45,141 bases of DNA from Bacillota bacterium (GCA_023415575.1 JAEZKF010000022.1:1-45141), one strand, 5' to 3'. Shown: positions 33,093-41,468, counted from the first letter of the stretch. Numbers and translations: made by a program. Notes: a model not told the origin generated them from the letters alone.

Positions 33093-34688
33093 TTGGAGAG
33101 CGTAGTAAAGGGAAGTAAGTACTATCATATGGTTTATAAAGTGGGAGAAGTAAGTGAGGTAACTGATAACTATATCATTGTAAAGTACAACCATAAGAGT
33201 TTGAGATATTCTCATCGGGATATTGATAGACTTTTGTTTAAATCAGAAGACATAATGTATACGCGTCTATCTAAAGCACTTAACTCAACAAAAAATAACA
33301 TAAAAGATCTTTATCATAAGAATATGCAAAAACATCTTATATCGAATCGATATTATCAATTGTTTGACTATATACTGGATAGCAAGCAATTTGCTTACTA
33401 TAGATTTATCTATGAAGCTTTAGAAATGATGATTGCGGAAAAAATAATAGATTGCTATTCATCATTCGATAAAATGAAAGTTAAGAAATATATTGAGGCA
33501 ATGGTTGAGAGAAATAAGTTTAAATACGCAATCAACCTGTCTTTCTGGTTCAACAGTTCGGATTTGACTACTTATATTTTTAAAAGCTTTTGCTTGCATC
33601 AATCTGATAGCTTAGACCAGAAGTTGTTGTTTTTTAGATATAGTATTAAATGTCTATTAAATGAATATAAGCAATTTCATACAAACGAAATTACCATTGC
33701 ATACATGAAATTATTTCTAAAACAAGATTACGATGATTTTATTTTACTGAGGATGGAAGAAGAACTGATTGATCAGTTTGTCGATGTTTGTTTTAAGCAT
33801 TTGCATAGGGATACATTTGTTGCTCTTGTTGATTATACAGTAAAATTCATTAAAGACAATGAAGATGAAGATCTAAATAATAAGTTATTTGAGTTCTCCG
33901 ATAAACAGCAAAACTTAAAAGATTATTTGGGCAAATATTATGACTTAAATAGTAGAAAAAGACTCAGTCAAATTACTAAACAGCCGATAAAGCTAATAAG
34001 CCGGGAAGAACGCATAAAAGAACTTAACTATCAGTTAAAATTGTGTATAGAAGAATATCAAATAACAGAACTAATACATTTCACTAAAATTAGTAATGTG
34101 CCTAGTATCATAAAGGATGGTTTCTGTCCGCGGAAATATCATAGTTATTATGGAATAGAATCCTCATACTGTGATGATCTCCGATTAGATAATAGACTAG
34201 ATTGCACTTGCTTTTCGATATCATATCCTAACTATAATCTCCTATATAGTAAACGTAGAAAAGGTGAAAATCTATGCATCTTAGTCTTAAGTCCAGCACT
34301 TTTATATGAAACAAAAGAAGATAAGTTTTTTTATTGTGATAACGCAGCTTCAACAAGAGGAAAGAGATTATCAGGAAAAGGTATTGCTGATTTCCATAGA
34401 CTTTTTGATATTAATCATAGAAAAAAGAATACACCGATTAACTATCCAACAAACTCACAGGCGGAGATACTGGTAGAAGGGATAATAGATTCTAAATATA
34501 TAGAGCAAATACATGCAATAAATGAAACAGCGAAAAATCAATTATTATCAATTATTGAAGACGTAAGTTTTCGTGAGAAAGTAAAAGTAAGCAATTTTTA
34601 CTTCAATTATGAAAGAGGAAAAGAAATATGGGAAGGTGAGGCGGACAAAGATGGCGAAGAGGATGTACTTCAAGGTATCTCAAGCTGA
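33093..34688 (+). CDS. DarT-type (DUF4433) DNA ADP-ribosyltransferase toxin with long N-terminal extension
   Basis: The C-terminal part (about residues 325-500) matches the DarT family, toxins that attach ADP-ribose from NAD to DNA bases. It has the entry motif ELIHFTKISNVPSIIKDGF (HFT at 329-331), the NRLDCTCFSISYPNYNLLY block, LCILVLSPALL, and NSQAEILVEGII with the likely catalytic Glu458. The partner gene is of the NADAR type, which points to the DarT1 subgroup (guanosine-modifying). Typical DarT domains are about 200 residues; here 531, because some 320 residues precede it: a short beta-rich Tudor/SH3-like stretch (about 8-50) and a helical region (51-320) I do not recognise. The start is TTG with GGAGG 7 nt upstream. 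It is AT-rich compared with its surroundings and overlaps the antitoxin gene by 38 nt. Confidence 0.82.
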   Translation: MESVVKGSKYYHMVYKVGEVSEVTDNYIIVKYNHKSLRYSHRDIDRLLFKSEDIMYTRLSKALNSTKNNIKDLYHKNMQKHLISNRYYQLFDYILDSKQFAYYRFIYEALEMMIAEKIIDCYSSFDKMKVKKYIEAMVERNKFKYAINLSFWFNSSDLTTYIFKSFCLHQSDSLDQKLLFFRYSIKCLLNEYKQFHTNEITIAYMKLFLKQDYDDFILLRMEEELIDQFVDVCFKHLHRDTFVALVDYTVKFIKDNEDEDLNNKLFEFSDKQQNLKDYLGKYYDLNSRKRLSQITKQPIKLISREERIKELNYQLKLCIEEYQITELIHFTKISNVPSIIKDGFCPRKYHSYYGIESSYCDDLRLDNRLDCTCFSISYPNYNLLYSKRRKGENLCILVLSPALLYETKEDKFFYCDNAASTRGKRLSGKGIADFHRLFDINHRKKNTPINYPTNSQAEILVEGIIDSKYIEQIHAINETAKNQLLSIIEDVSFREKVKVSNFYFNYERGKEIWEGEADKDGEEDVLQGISS

Positions 34689-35295
34689 AGATGTAGTTTT
34701 TGAGGAAGGAACTTGTGATTTTGAATACAATAAAGGATTTTCAATTACACAAAAGCAAAAAAACATAACGGCACTTCACAACGCAATTTTGATAAAAGAA
34801 CCGAACAGTTCAATACTAGAAATTTCTACGAAGTCAAATGTGGATTTAGGAGTCAATTTAAGTGCCTTCAATCTAAGACTGTACAATGAATATTTAAAAA
34901 GGACTGTAAGTTTAGAGAATATCTTTCAGTCCTCAAAGGTATTCGAAGGCGGAGGCCCATATACTGATTTGCTAGTTGTTAGCCCACGGGAAGCGAAACA
35001 GGATATGCGACTAAAAAATTCCGGCAAGCTCATAGGATTTTATTATAGCAATACATTATGGGACACGACTCCAAAAACTTTGTTTTACGACTGGTTATAT
35101 ATAAATGCATTGCATCAGAATAAGGAATTATCACAAGAGGTAATGTCGTATAATATTTTTACTGATATTGAGTTTAATCACAATAAATCAATAAATTGTC
35201 AAGCCAGATCCGCTGCAATCTACGTATCGCTAAGGAAAAAAGGTATAATACAACAAGTGCTTGATAATTACAAGTTATTGAGTACAGTATACTAA
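34651..35295 (+). CDS. NADAR-family antitoxin of the DarT1 type
   Basis: This protein resembles the DarT1-associated NADAR family, which removes ADP-ribose from guanine in DNA and so neutralises the toxin. The 214 residues include GFSITQKQKNITALH (29-43), FQSSKVFEGGGPYTDL (92-107), LKNSGKLIGF (121-130), PKTLFYDWLYINALH (141-155) and FTDIEFNHNKSINCQARS (170-187), all blocks I associate with this family. I chose the ATG at 34651: GGTGAGG lies 9 nt upstream, inside the toxin gene. Overlap with the toxin gene suggests coupled translation. It has the same AT-rich composition as the toxin. Confidence 0.85.
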   Translation: MAKRMYFKVSQAEDVVFEEGTCDFEYNKGFSITQKQKNITALHNAILIKEPNSSILEISTKSNVDLGVNLSAFNLRLYNEYLKRTVSLENIFQSSKVFEGGGPYTDLLVVSPREAKQDMRLKNSGKLIGFYYSNTLWDTTPKTLFYDWLYINALHQNKELSQEVMSYNIFTDIEFNHNKSINCQARSAAIYVSLRKKGIIQQVLDNYKLLSTVY

Positions 35296-35335
35296 ACCCA
35301 GACTGATTGTCAGCAATTAAAAACCCACGGTATGA

Positions 35336-35369
35336 ACAAGAAAGCCCCGAGGCGGTTTGCCTCGGGGCT
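35336..35369 (-). terminator. Terminator of mltG
   Basis: Perfect 11-bp stem (AGCCCCGAGGC / GCCTCGGGGCT) then TTCTTG on the minus strand, right after the mltG stop. It marks the right edge of the DarT/NADAR island. Confidence 0.85.
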
Positions 35370-35381
35370 ATGTATGTTCTG

Positions 35382-36272
35382 TTACGGTATCGTGATTCCC
35401 GCAGCTTCCACGTTCTTCTGGTGCTCCTCATAGGTGGCGGCGTACAGGTAGTTTTTGTCCTTATCCGTCAGGAAGAACAGATAGTCGGTTTCGGCAGGGT
35501 AGAGGGCCGCCTTGATGGCATCAAGGCCGGGGTTGCAGATAGGCCCTGCGGGCAAGGCATCGCATTTATAGGTGTTGTACAGGCTGTTAAAGCGGTTCTT
35601 GTCGCCGGTGATAAAGGGTTTGATGGCGCCCTCGACATAGTTTATCGTCACATCGCACTGCAGCTTCATGCCGCTATCAAGCCGGTTGTGCAGGACGGAT
35701 GAGATGTTCGCCATCTCGGCTGGCCCGTAAGCCTCCTTCTCAATGATGGAGGCAAGGGTGATAATCTCGGGAAGGCTGTAAGGGCTTGCGTCTATCTGCG
35801 CCATCAACTCCCCGCCGAGCTTTGCTTCGGTGTTGGCAAGCATCCTGCGCAGGATTGCATCGGCCTTCTCCCCAGTATACACCTCATAGGTATCGGGAAA
35901 GAGGATGCCTTCGAGCTTAAAGCAGCTGTTTTCCACCTGCTGCATCTTTACGGCAAGCGGAAATTCGCTGAAATCTCCGGTCTGGCTTGCCTCGATAAAC
36001 TCCTCTGCAGTGCAAAAGCCCTTTTCTTCCAAAAGCATCCCGATGCGCGGCAGGGTATATCCCTCCGGTATTGTGATGGTCTGGGTGAGCGGGGGCTGGG
36101 AGGAATCCGATTCGTCTGGGTCATCCAGTACGTCAGATGACGAGACCTCAGCACTCTGAGCGGGCAGGGAGGAGCCGGAATCGGATGAACTTGATAATAT
36201 GTTGCTGTCGGCGCAGGCAATAAGAGAGAAACAGATAAGAAAGACCGACAACACAAGCGTAAGATTTTTCAT
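35382..36272 (-). CDS. mltG: MltG-like endolytic transglycosylase, lipoprotein form
   Basis: YceG/MltG proteins cut nascent peptidoglycan glycan strands at the membrane. The 296 residues contain a LysM-like segment (IPEGYTLPRIGMLLEEKGF), the LEGILFPDTYEV block, the catalytic LASIIEKE motif (Glu178) and the YNTYKCDALPAGPICNPG block. Unlike the usual single-span MltG, the N-terminus is a lipoprotein signal (SLIAC, Cys20) followed by a Ser/Asp/Glu-rich linker (about 24-60). The ATG at 36272 has GAGGTG upstream; the open frame continues to 36395 without a good site. Confidence 0.9.
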   Translation of the reverse strand: MKNLTLVLSVFLICFSLIACADSNILSSSSDSGSSLPAQSAEVSSSDVLDDPDESDSSQPPLTQTITIPEGYTLPRIGMLLEEKGFCTAEEFIEASQTGDFSEFPLAVKMQQVENSCFKLEGILFPDTYEVYTGEKADAILRRMLANTEAKLGGELMAQIDASPYSLPEIITLASIIEKEAYGPAEMANISSVLHNRLDSGMKLQCDVTINYVEGAIKPFITGDKNRFNSLYNTYKCDALPAGPICNPGLDAIKAALYPAETDYLFFLTDKDKNYLYAATYEEHQKNVEAAGITIP

Positions 36273-36323
36273 AGGTGCACCTCGCGTCGCGGATGGTTTT
36301 TCCACGGGGACAAATCGACAAAT

Positions 36324-36365
36324 CAAAAAGGGAGTGTGAAAGACAAGTTCCTTCACACTCCCTTT
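36324..36365 (-). terminator. Terminator between queT and mltG
   Basis: Perfect 14-bp stem (AAAGGGAGTGTGAA / TTCACACTCCCTTT) with an 11-nt loop, followed by a T-tract on the minus strand, 61 nt after the queT stop. Confidence 0.9.
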
Positions 36366-36426
36366 ACTATACCACAGGTCGGCAAAAAAGTACACAATTC
36401 GCTCAGACTAAGGGAATAGATACACT

Positions 36427-36957
36427 TTATGGGTGAAACAGCTTGCTGCCAAGGCCGGTCTTTTCCAAGACATACACGAGCAAGAGCCCCAGCACCATGC
36501 AGGGGATAATCTCTCCTGCCGCAACAAACAGGGCATTGAGTAAGAAAGGTTCAGGAGCAAGCGAGTTTGTAAACAGTACCGAAAGCTCACCGCCGATGAT
36601 GATTCCGTTGAGAAGTACGGGCATAAGGGCCGAAAGCACCGGCAGACGGCCGATGCGCACGTTGCGTAGTAGGTAGCTAAGCCAAGCGGCAATGAGGGTT
36701 GCGGCGGTTCCGAACAGCATGTCGAACGCCCCGAGGATGTTTGCCCCCGTCACAAAGCCGACGCCGTTTGCAATCAGGCACCCCACAGTAAGCCCGTAGA
36801 TGTTGGGTACCGAGAATACCGCAAGCAGGGTCAGCGCCTCGGCAAAGCGGATTTGCACCTGCCCGAAGCTAAGCGGGGCAAGCACCAGGGTGAGCGCTGC
36901 ATACAAAGCCGCAACCATAGCGGCCTGTGCAAGCGCATACACAGGTTTCCTTTTCAT
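36427..36957 (-). CDS. queT: QueT-family transporter (queuosine precursor uptake)
   Basis: QueT proteins are predicted substrate-specific (S) components of energy-coupling-factor transporters for queuosine precursors such as preQ1. The 176 residues form about five to six membrane helices. The N-terminus (ALAQAAMVAALYAALTLVLAPLSFGQVQIRFAEALTLL) and NVYGL-like block (FSVPNIYGLTVGCLIAN) are typical. GAAAGGA precedes the ATG. A consensus promoter and a structured leader of about 95 nt lie upstream, so riboswitch control is plausible. Confidence 0.9.
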   Translation of the reverse strand: MKRKPVYALAQAAMVAALYAALTLVLAPLSFGQVQIRFAEALTLLAVFSVPNIYGLTVGCLIANGVGFVTGANILGAFDMLFGTAATLIAAWLSYLLRNVRIGRLPVLSALMPVLLNGIIIGGELSVLFTNSLAPEPFLLNALFVAAGEIIPCMVLGLLLVYVLEKTGLGSKLFHP

Positions 36958-36961
36958 TTTT

Positions 36962-37052
36962 CATTTTCCTTTCGTAGTGTTTGTTTGGCGCCTTTTTGCA
37001 AAAGACGCCGGTCAGGATTTTGCGAACTGACCATTGCAGCAAAAGCCGCAAT
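36962..37052 (-). promoter_or_regulatory. Structured 5' leader of queT (riboswitch candidate)
   Basis: On the minus strand the transcript can form three consecutive hairpins: ATTGCGGC / GCTGCAAT (TTTT loop), GGTCAG / CTGACC (11-nt loop), and GGCGTC-TTTT / AAAA-GGCGCC. The 5' TTGGTG can also pair with CGCCAA at the 3' side, which would compete with the third hairpin and close a multibranch fold. queT genes are often controlled by preQ1 riboswitches, but I cannot match this to a class by eye. Confidence 0.5.
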
Positions 37053-37058
37053 ACACCA

Positions 37059-37087
37059 AGTATACTGCAGAAGATGAAAAATGTAAA
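37059..37087 (-). promoter_or_regulatory. Sigma-A promoter of queT
   Basis: Minus strand: -35 TTTACA (37087-37082), 17-nt spacer, -10 TATACT (37064-37059). Confidence 0.8.
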
Positions 37088-37194
37088 CGGAAGCAAAACT
37101 TTAAAACAACAAAGAATAGTACTTTTTCTGTACATATTTTTATGATATGATATGCATGATTATAGTACTAGGAATTACAGAGGATGGGCGGAAA

Positions 37195-37653
37195 ATGGAG
37201 AAGATAGCAAGCTTTACGGTTAATCATCTTGTACTGCAAAAGGGGATGTACATCTCCCGCATCGACGGAGATATCATCACCTACGATATCCGCATGTGCA
37301 AGCCCAACGGCGGGCAGTATCTTGAGAATGCCGCCCTGCACACCTTTGAGCACCTGTTTGCCACCTATGCACGGAACTCACAGTATTCACCCAATGTGGT
37401 TTATGTCGGCCCCATGGGCTGCCGCACCGGCTTTTATCTCTTGGTGCGCGGCCTAACCCATGAGCAGGCCATAAAACTTGTGCAGCAGTCCTTTGCCTTT
37501 ATTCGCGACTACGAAGGGGATATCCCCGGCGCAAGCGAAATAGAATGCGGCAACTACCTAGAGCATGACCTTGCGGGTGCAAAGCGCTACGCCGCCGATA
37601 TGTGCGAGGTGCTTCGCGGCTACACCGAGCAAAGACTGCACTATGCCGAATGA
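37195..37653 (+). CDS. luxS: S-ribosylhomocysteine lyase LuxS
   Basis: LuxS splits S-ribosylhomocysteine into homocysteine and the autoinducer-2 precursor. The metal ligands are intact: HTFEH (His49, His53) and Cys118 in IECGNYLEHDL; the active-site Cys is in MGCRTGFY (Cys76). The 152 residues are of family length. The ATG at 37195 gives MEKIASFTVNH, the usual start; the upstream site GGATGGGCGG is unusual but G-rich. It is divergent from queT. No clear terminator was seen before the next gene. Confidence 0.97.
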   Translation: MEKIASFTVNHLVLQKGMYISRIDGDIITYDIRMCKPNGGQYLENAALHTFEHLFATYARNSQYSPNVVYVGPMGCRTGFYLLVRGLTHEQAIKLVQQSFAFIRDYEGDIPGASEIECGNYLEHDLAGAKRYAADMCEVLRGYTEQRLHYAE

Positions 37654-37735
37654 TAGGGTTTTGATTGGTCAACACTTAAGATAATTACGCCGTTGTTGCC
37701 ATAGGCGCAGATTGACGGAAGGGGGGAGCAACGCT

Positions 37736-39100
37736 TTGGGAACCAAGATCATCAAGTCTTCTCAGCTATCCAGATGGCATAAGCTTGACAACTCGGCAAA
37801 GATTTTTCCTGCGGCGTCCTCCGTCACCACCGCAAACGTCTTTCGACTTGCCTGTGTGCTCAAGGAAGAGGTCAACCCCACTCTGTTACAGCAGGCCCTG
37901 GAGAAGACCCTGACCCGCTTTCCTGCGTTTGCAGTGCGTATGCGCGCAGGTCTCTTTTGGTATTACTTTGAGCAGAATCCCGCAACCCCCGCGGTAGCAC
38001 ACGAGGAGCTTTACCCATGCGCTCCGATGAACCGCAAGGAGAACAACGGCTACCTCTTTCGCGTGCTTTATCACGGCGAGCGCATCTCGCTTGAAACCTA
38101 TCACGCCCTGACCGACGGAACGGGCGCTTTGGAGTTTTTGCAGGAGATTGTCAGCGCATATCTACGACTTGCCCACAGCGATGTGTTAAGCACCGCGGAG
38201 GAATATACTCAGGCTGAGCCGCCTAACGCAGGGGAACTCACCGACAGCTACCGCGAGATCTACCGTAAGACGCGGGGCTATCAGCCCGACACCCAAAAGT
38301 CGTATTATATCCGCGGCACAGTTTTGCCATTTACGACCGTCAAGGTTGTGCACGGCATTATGGATACCTCGGAGTTGCTTGCCCGTGCAAGAGAGCGTAA
38401 TGTTACGGCCACAACGCTGTTTTCCTCACTGCTTTTATACAGCATCTATAAGGCCTGCCTTGGCGGAAAGGCATCTCACCAGCCGGTGGTAATATCGCTG
38501 CCGGTCAACCTGCGCGGGGTGTTCGGCAACCGCACGGCGCTTAATTTCTTTGAATGTGTCAATGTCGGCATGACGTTTGACCGACCGAATATCACCTTCG
38601 GCGAGGTGCTAAGTTCAGTAAAAGACCAGCTTGCAAAGCAGCTTGAAAAGGATAACCTCATGGCACAAAACGCCTACAAGGTCGGTTTCTCACGCGTACT
38701 TGCCCTGCGGCTTGTGCCATTGTTTTTAAAGAACCTTGTACTCGGCGCCATCTACCGCCGCGGGGAGCTGACGGCAACCACGGCACTTTCCAACCTCGGC
38801 AGAGTGCAGATGCCGCAGGAGCAAGCACCCTTTATCGACCGGTTTGAGTTTACGCTTTCACCCACCAACGAAAATCACATCAAGTGTTCGGTATGCTCCT
38901 TTGGCAGCCGGATGGTGGTAACCTTCTCGTCGTCGATTGAGCAAAACGACGTGCAGCGCGAATTCTTTCGCAATCTAACAGAGCTTGGGGTTGCGGTAAC
39001 GGTAGAGGCAAACTACTTAAACGAGCGCAGAGAAAAAACGCTGCGAAAGAATAGACAACGTAGCGATGCGAAACTTGAGGCGGAAAAGGAGAGAGGATGA
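37736..39100 (+). CDS. Condensation/alcohol-acetyltransferase-like protein (HxxxDG)
   Basis: Acyltransferase of the chloramphenicol-acetyltransferase superfamily, as in condensation domains, PapA5 and alcohol acetyltransferases. The catalytic HxxxDG motif is intact (HALTDG, residues 123-128). An N-terminal domain with VNPTLLQQALEKTLTRFPAFAVRM and a C-terminal half with VVISLPVNLRG and TTALSNLGRV fit the fold. The substrate is unknown. The start is TTG at 37736 with AAGGGGGGAG 7 nt upstream (454 residues). It overlaps the next gene by 4 nt, so the three genes that follow each other here are one operon. Confidence 0.82.
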   Translation: MGTKIIKSSQLSRWHKLDNSAKIFPAASSVTTANVFRLACVLKEEVNPTLLQQALEKTLTRFPAFAVRMRAGLFWYYFEQNPATPAVAHEELYPCAPMNRKENNGYLFRVLYHGERISLETYHALTDGTGALEFLQEIVSAYLRLAHSDVLSTAEEYTQAEPPNAGELTDSYREIYRKTRGYQPDTQKSYYIRGTVLPFTTVKVVHGIMDTSELLARARERNVTATTLFSSLLLYSIYKACLGGKASHQPVVISLPVNLRGVFGNRTALNFFECVNVGMTFDRPNITFGEVLSSVKDQLAKQLEKDNLMAQNAYKVGFSRVLALRLVPLFLKNLVLGAIYRRGELTATTALSNLGRVQMPQEQAPFIDRFEFTLSPTNENHIKCSVCSFGSRMVVTFSSSIEQNDVQREFFRNLTELGVAVTVEANYLNERREKTLRKNRQRSDAKLEAEKERG

Positions 39101-39333
39101 TGAAGGACACGGCCAAGACGGAGAGTTCCGTTACAACAAAGGCGATGCGCAAGCAGCAAAAGCTTGCCGCAAAGCAGGAAAAGGCTCAGGCAAAACTCAA
39201 AGAAAAGCTTGAAAAGCAGCGCAAAAAGGCACAAAAGAAGCTGGAGCGGGCTGAGCACCGCTGGCAGCTCGCGGCCTTTAAGCAGGATATCAAAGAGATT
39301 TTTCGCCGCCGAAAGCAGCAGGGAAGAGGATAA
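39097..39333 (+). CDS. Lys/Gln-rich coiled-coil small protein
   Basis: A 78-residue, very basic protein, almost entirely charged coiled coil (KQQKLAAKQEKAQAKLKEKL and similar heptads) with a C-terminal RRRKQQGRG. Its ATGATGA overlaps the stop of the acyltransferase gene (TGA at 39098-39100), so translation is probably coupled, and either ATG could be used. I do not recognise a family. It sits between an acyltransferase and a zinc-ribbon membrane protein; function unknown. Confidence 0.72.
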   Translation: MMKDTAKTESSVTTKAMRKQQKLAAKQEKAQAKLKEKLEKQRKKAQKKLERAEHRWQLAAFKQDIKEIFRRRKQQGRG

Positions 39334-39355
39334 CAAAAGTAGGAGGGAGCGGGAA

Positions 39356-40048
39356 ATGAACCATTGCAGTGCATGTAGGGTAGATGTTGCAAACGACGTA
39401 GCCTATTGCCCCTTGTGCGGTGAGGTGCTGACACAAAGCGCGCATAATGAGCCCGACAAGCAGCCGCTTGTGTGCAAGAATACCTACCCCGTAATAGCCG
39501 AAAGCTTTTACCGCTACAACTTCTGGTTTCGATTTGCGGTGTTTATCTCCTATACATCGGTTATCACCTGCCTGATTGTCGATTACTTTACAAGCCCCGG
39601 CAGGTTTGGCTGGTCGATTATCGTACTTGCGGGTATTGCTTATGTATGGGTGACGGTGACATGGTCGCTGCGCAGCAGGCGCAACTTCGCGTTTCGATAC
39701 GGGGTGCAGATTGTCAGTATCGGATTTGTGCTCTATATCATCGATTACTATACGGGCCACTCCAAGTGGTCGCTCAACTACGCCATCCCCTTCTTCCTGA
39801 TACTCGCAACCTTTGCTATCACCCTATTGATTCTTCTCAAACGAGTAGGGCGCAGCGAGTATCTGTTCTGTCAGCTTGTCATCGCCTTGTTCGGGCTTGT
39901 GCCGCTGATTTTACTGCCCTTTGGGGTGCAGGATGTTGTGTGGCCGTCGGTGGCATCGGGGGCCTATGCCCTTATCACACTCGGCTCAACCGTGCTGTTT
40001 GCCGACCGTCATGTCGGACATGAGCTAAAAAAGCGGTTTCATATCTAA
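39356..40048 (+). CDS. Zinc-ribbon multi-pass membrane protein (possibly DUF6320)
   Basis: The 230 residues start with a zinc ribbon (CSACRVDVANDVAYCPLCGEVL, CxxC..CxxC) followed by about six membrane helices (from about residue 55). AGGAGGGAG precedes the ATG at 39356. I recall a DUF6320-like family with this make-up linked to alcohol-acetyltransferase-like genes, but cannot confirm the assignment here. It ends the three-gene operon; a terminator follows. Confidence 0.75.
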   Translation: MNHCSACRVDVANDVAYCPLCGEVLTQSAHNEPDKQPLVCKNTYPVIAESFYRYNFWFRFAVFISYTSVITCLIVDYFTSPGRFGWSIIVLAGIAYVWVTVTWSLRSRRNFAFRYGVQIVSIGFVLYIIDYYTGHSKWSLNYAIPFFLILATFAITLLILLKRVGRSEYLFCQLVIALFGLVPLILLPFGVQDVVWPSVASGAYALITLGSTVLFADRHVGHELKKRFHI

Positions 40049-40066
40049 TCCAATCAAGAAATATTC

Positions 40067-40097
40067 ATACCCGTCGGGTTGTGCCGGCGGGTATTTT
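40067..40097 (+). terminator. Terminator of the acyltransferase operon
   Basis: 11-bp stem (ATACCCGTCGG / CCGGCGGGTAT, one G-T pair), 6-nt loop, then TTT. It overlaps the -35 of the purA promoter. Confidence 0.85.
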
Positions 40098-40107
40098 CTG
40101 CTATAAT
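40079..40107 (+). promoter_or_regulatory. Candidate sigma-A promoter of purA
   Basis: -35 TTGTGC (40079-40084), 17-nt spacer, -10 TATAAT (40102-40107). The transcript leader would be about 80 nt. Confidence 0.7.
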
Positions 40108-40193
40108 GTTTGGGGTGTTGAAACACTTTAACGTTTTAACGCAATACCATAATAATAAGGGAGCATCTTCCCGTAGAAACGAGGTCTGTTCAT

Positions 40194-41468
40194 ATGCCTA
40201 CCAGAGTAGTAGTCGGCGTGCAGTGGGGCGACGAGGGTAAGGGTAAGATCATCGATATTCTGGCTTCCCGCGCAGATGTGGTAGTAAGAAGTCAGGGCGG
40301 CAACAATGCCGGCCACACCGTGGAAAACGACGGTGAGGTCTACAAGCTGCACCTGATTCCATCGGGCATCCTGTATAAGGATACACCCTGCTTAATCGGC
40401 TGCGGCGTGGTGATAGACCCCGTAAATATACTCGAAGAGATTGACGGCCTTGAGCAGCGCGGCATCTCCTGCGACAACCTGCGCATCGACCCCCGCGCGC
40501 ATGTGATTATGCCCTGGCACCTTGTTCTGGATGGCCTCAGCGAGACCTACCGCGGCAAGGGGGACATAGGCACCACCAAGCGTGGCATCGGCCCCTGCTA
40601 CATGGATAAGGCGGAGCGGTCGGGCCTGCGGATATATGATATCATTCACCCAGAGCTTTTAGAGAAGAAGGCGAGAATCACAGGGGAACTCAAGAACAAG
40701 ATCATCACACAGGTGTACGGCGGCGAGCCTGTAGATATAGAGGACACCATCGCTCGTTACACCGAATGCGGCAAACGCCTAAAGAAGTATGTCGCCGATG
40801 TATCGGTTCTTGCCTTTGAAGCAATCCAGGCAGGCAAGGACGTGCTGTTTGAGGGCGCACAGGGAACACTGCTTGACATTGATGTCGGAACCTACCCCTT
40901 TGTTACTTCGTCCCATCCCGTATCGGGCGGTGTGTGCACCGGCGTAGGTCTTGGCCCCACAGTGATCGACTCTGTGCTCGGTGTATGTAAAAGCTATACC
41001 ACCCGTGTCGGTAAGGGGCCCTTTCCCACCGAGCTTGATGATGAAATCGGCGAGCGCATCCGCAATGCAGGCCACGAGTTCGGCACAACAACCGGACGCC
41101 CCCGCAGAACGGGCTGGTTTGATTCAGTCATCCTGCGCCATGCGGTGCGGGTAAACGGATTAACCGAACTTGCCGTAAACAAGCTGGATACCCTTTCGGG
41201 GCTTGGAACCTTAAAGGTATGCGTGGCGTACCGTCTGCCCGACGGCACCGTGACCCGCGACTATCCCCCCACACTGGAGGAGCTGGAGGGCTGCACCCCC
41301 GTATACGAGGAGCTGCCCGGCTTTGATGAGGACATCTCCGGCTGCAGAAGCTTTGATGAGCTGCCCGAAAACTGCAAGCGCTACATCGCGCGGCTTGAGG
41401 AGCTTTGCGGCTGCCGCATCAGCATGGTAGGCGTAGGACCTGCCCGCAACCAAAACCTTGAGCGGTAA
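40194..41468 (+). CDS. purA: Adenylosuccinate synthetase
   Basis: PurA makes adenylosuccinate from IMP, aspartate and GTP, the first committed step to AMP. The 424 residues carry the N-terminal GTP loop (GVQWGDEGKGKIIDIL), the GGNNAGHTV block, the GTTKRGIGPCYMDKAERSGLR block and the TTGRPRRTGWFD block. The ATG follows GAGGT. It is monocistronic with its own promoter and terminator. Confidence 0.98.
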   Translation: MPTRVVVGVQWGDEGKGKIIDILASRADVVVRSQGGNNAGHTVENDGEVYKLHLIPSGILYKDTPCLIGCGVVIDPVNILEEIDGLEQRGISCDNLRIDPRAHVIMPWHLVLDGLSETYRGKGDIGTTKRGIGPCYMDKAERSGLRIYDIIHPELLEKKARITGELKNKIITQVYGGEPVDIEDTIARYTECGKRLKKYVADVSVLAFEAIQAGKDVLFEGAQGTLLDIDVGTYPFVTSSHPVSGGVCTGVGLGPTVIDSVLGVCKSYTTRVGKGPFPTELDDEIGERIRNAGHEFGTTTGRPRRTGWFDSVILRHAVRVNGLTELAVNKLDTLSGLGTLKVCVAYRLPDGTVTRDYPPTLEELEGCTPVYEELPGFDEDISGCRSFDELPENCKRYIARLEELCGCRISMVGVGPARNQNLER

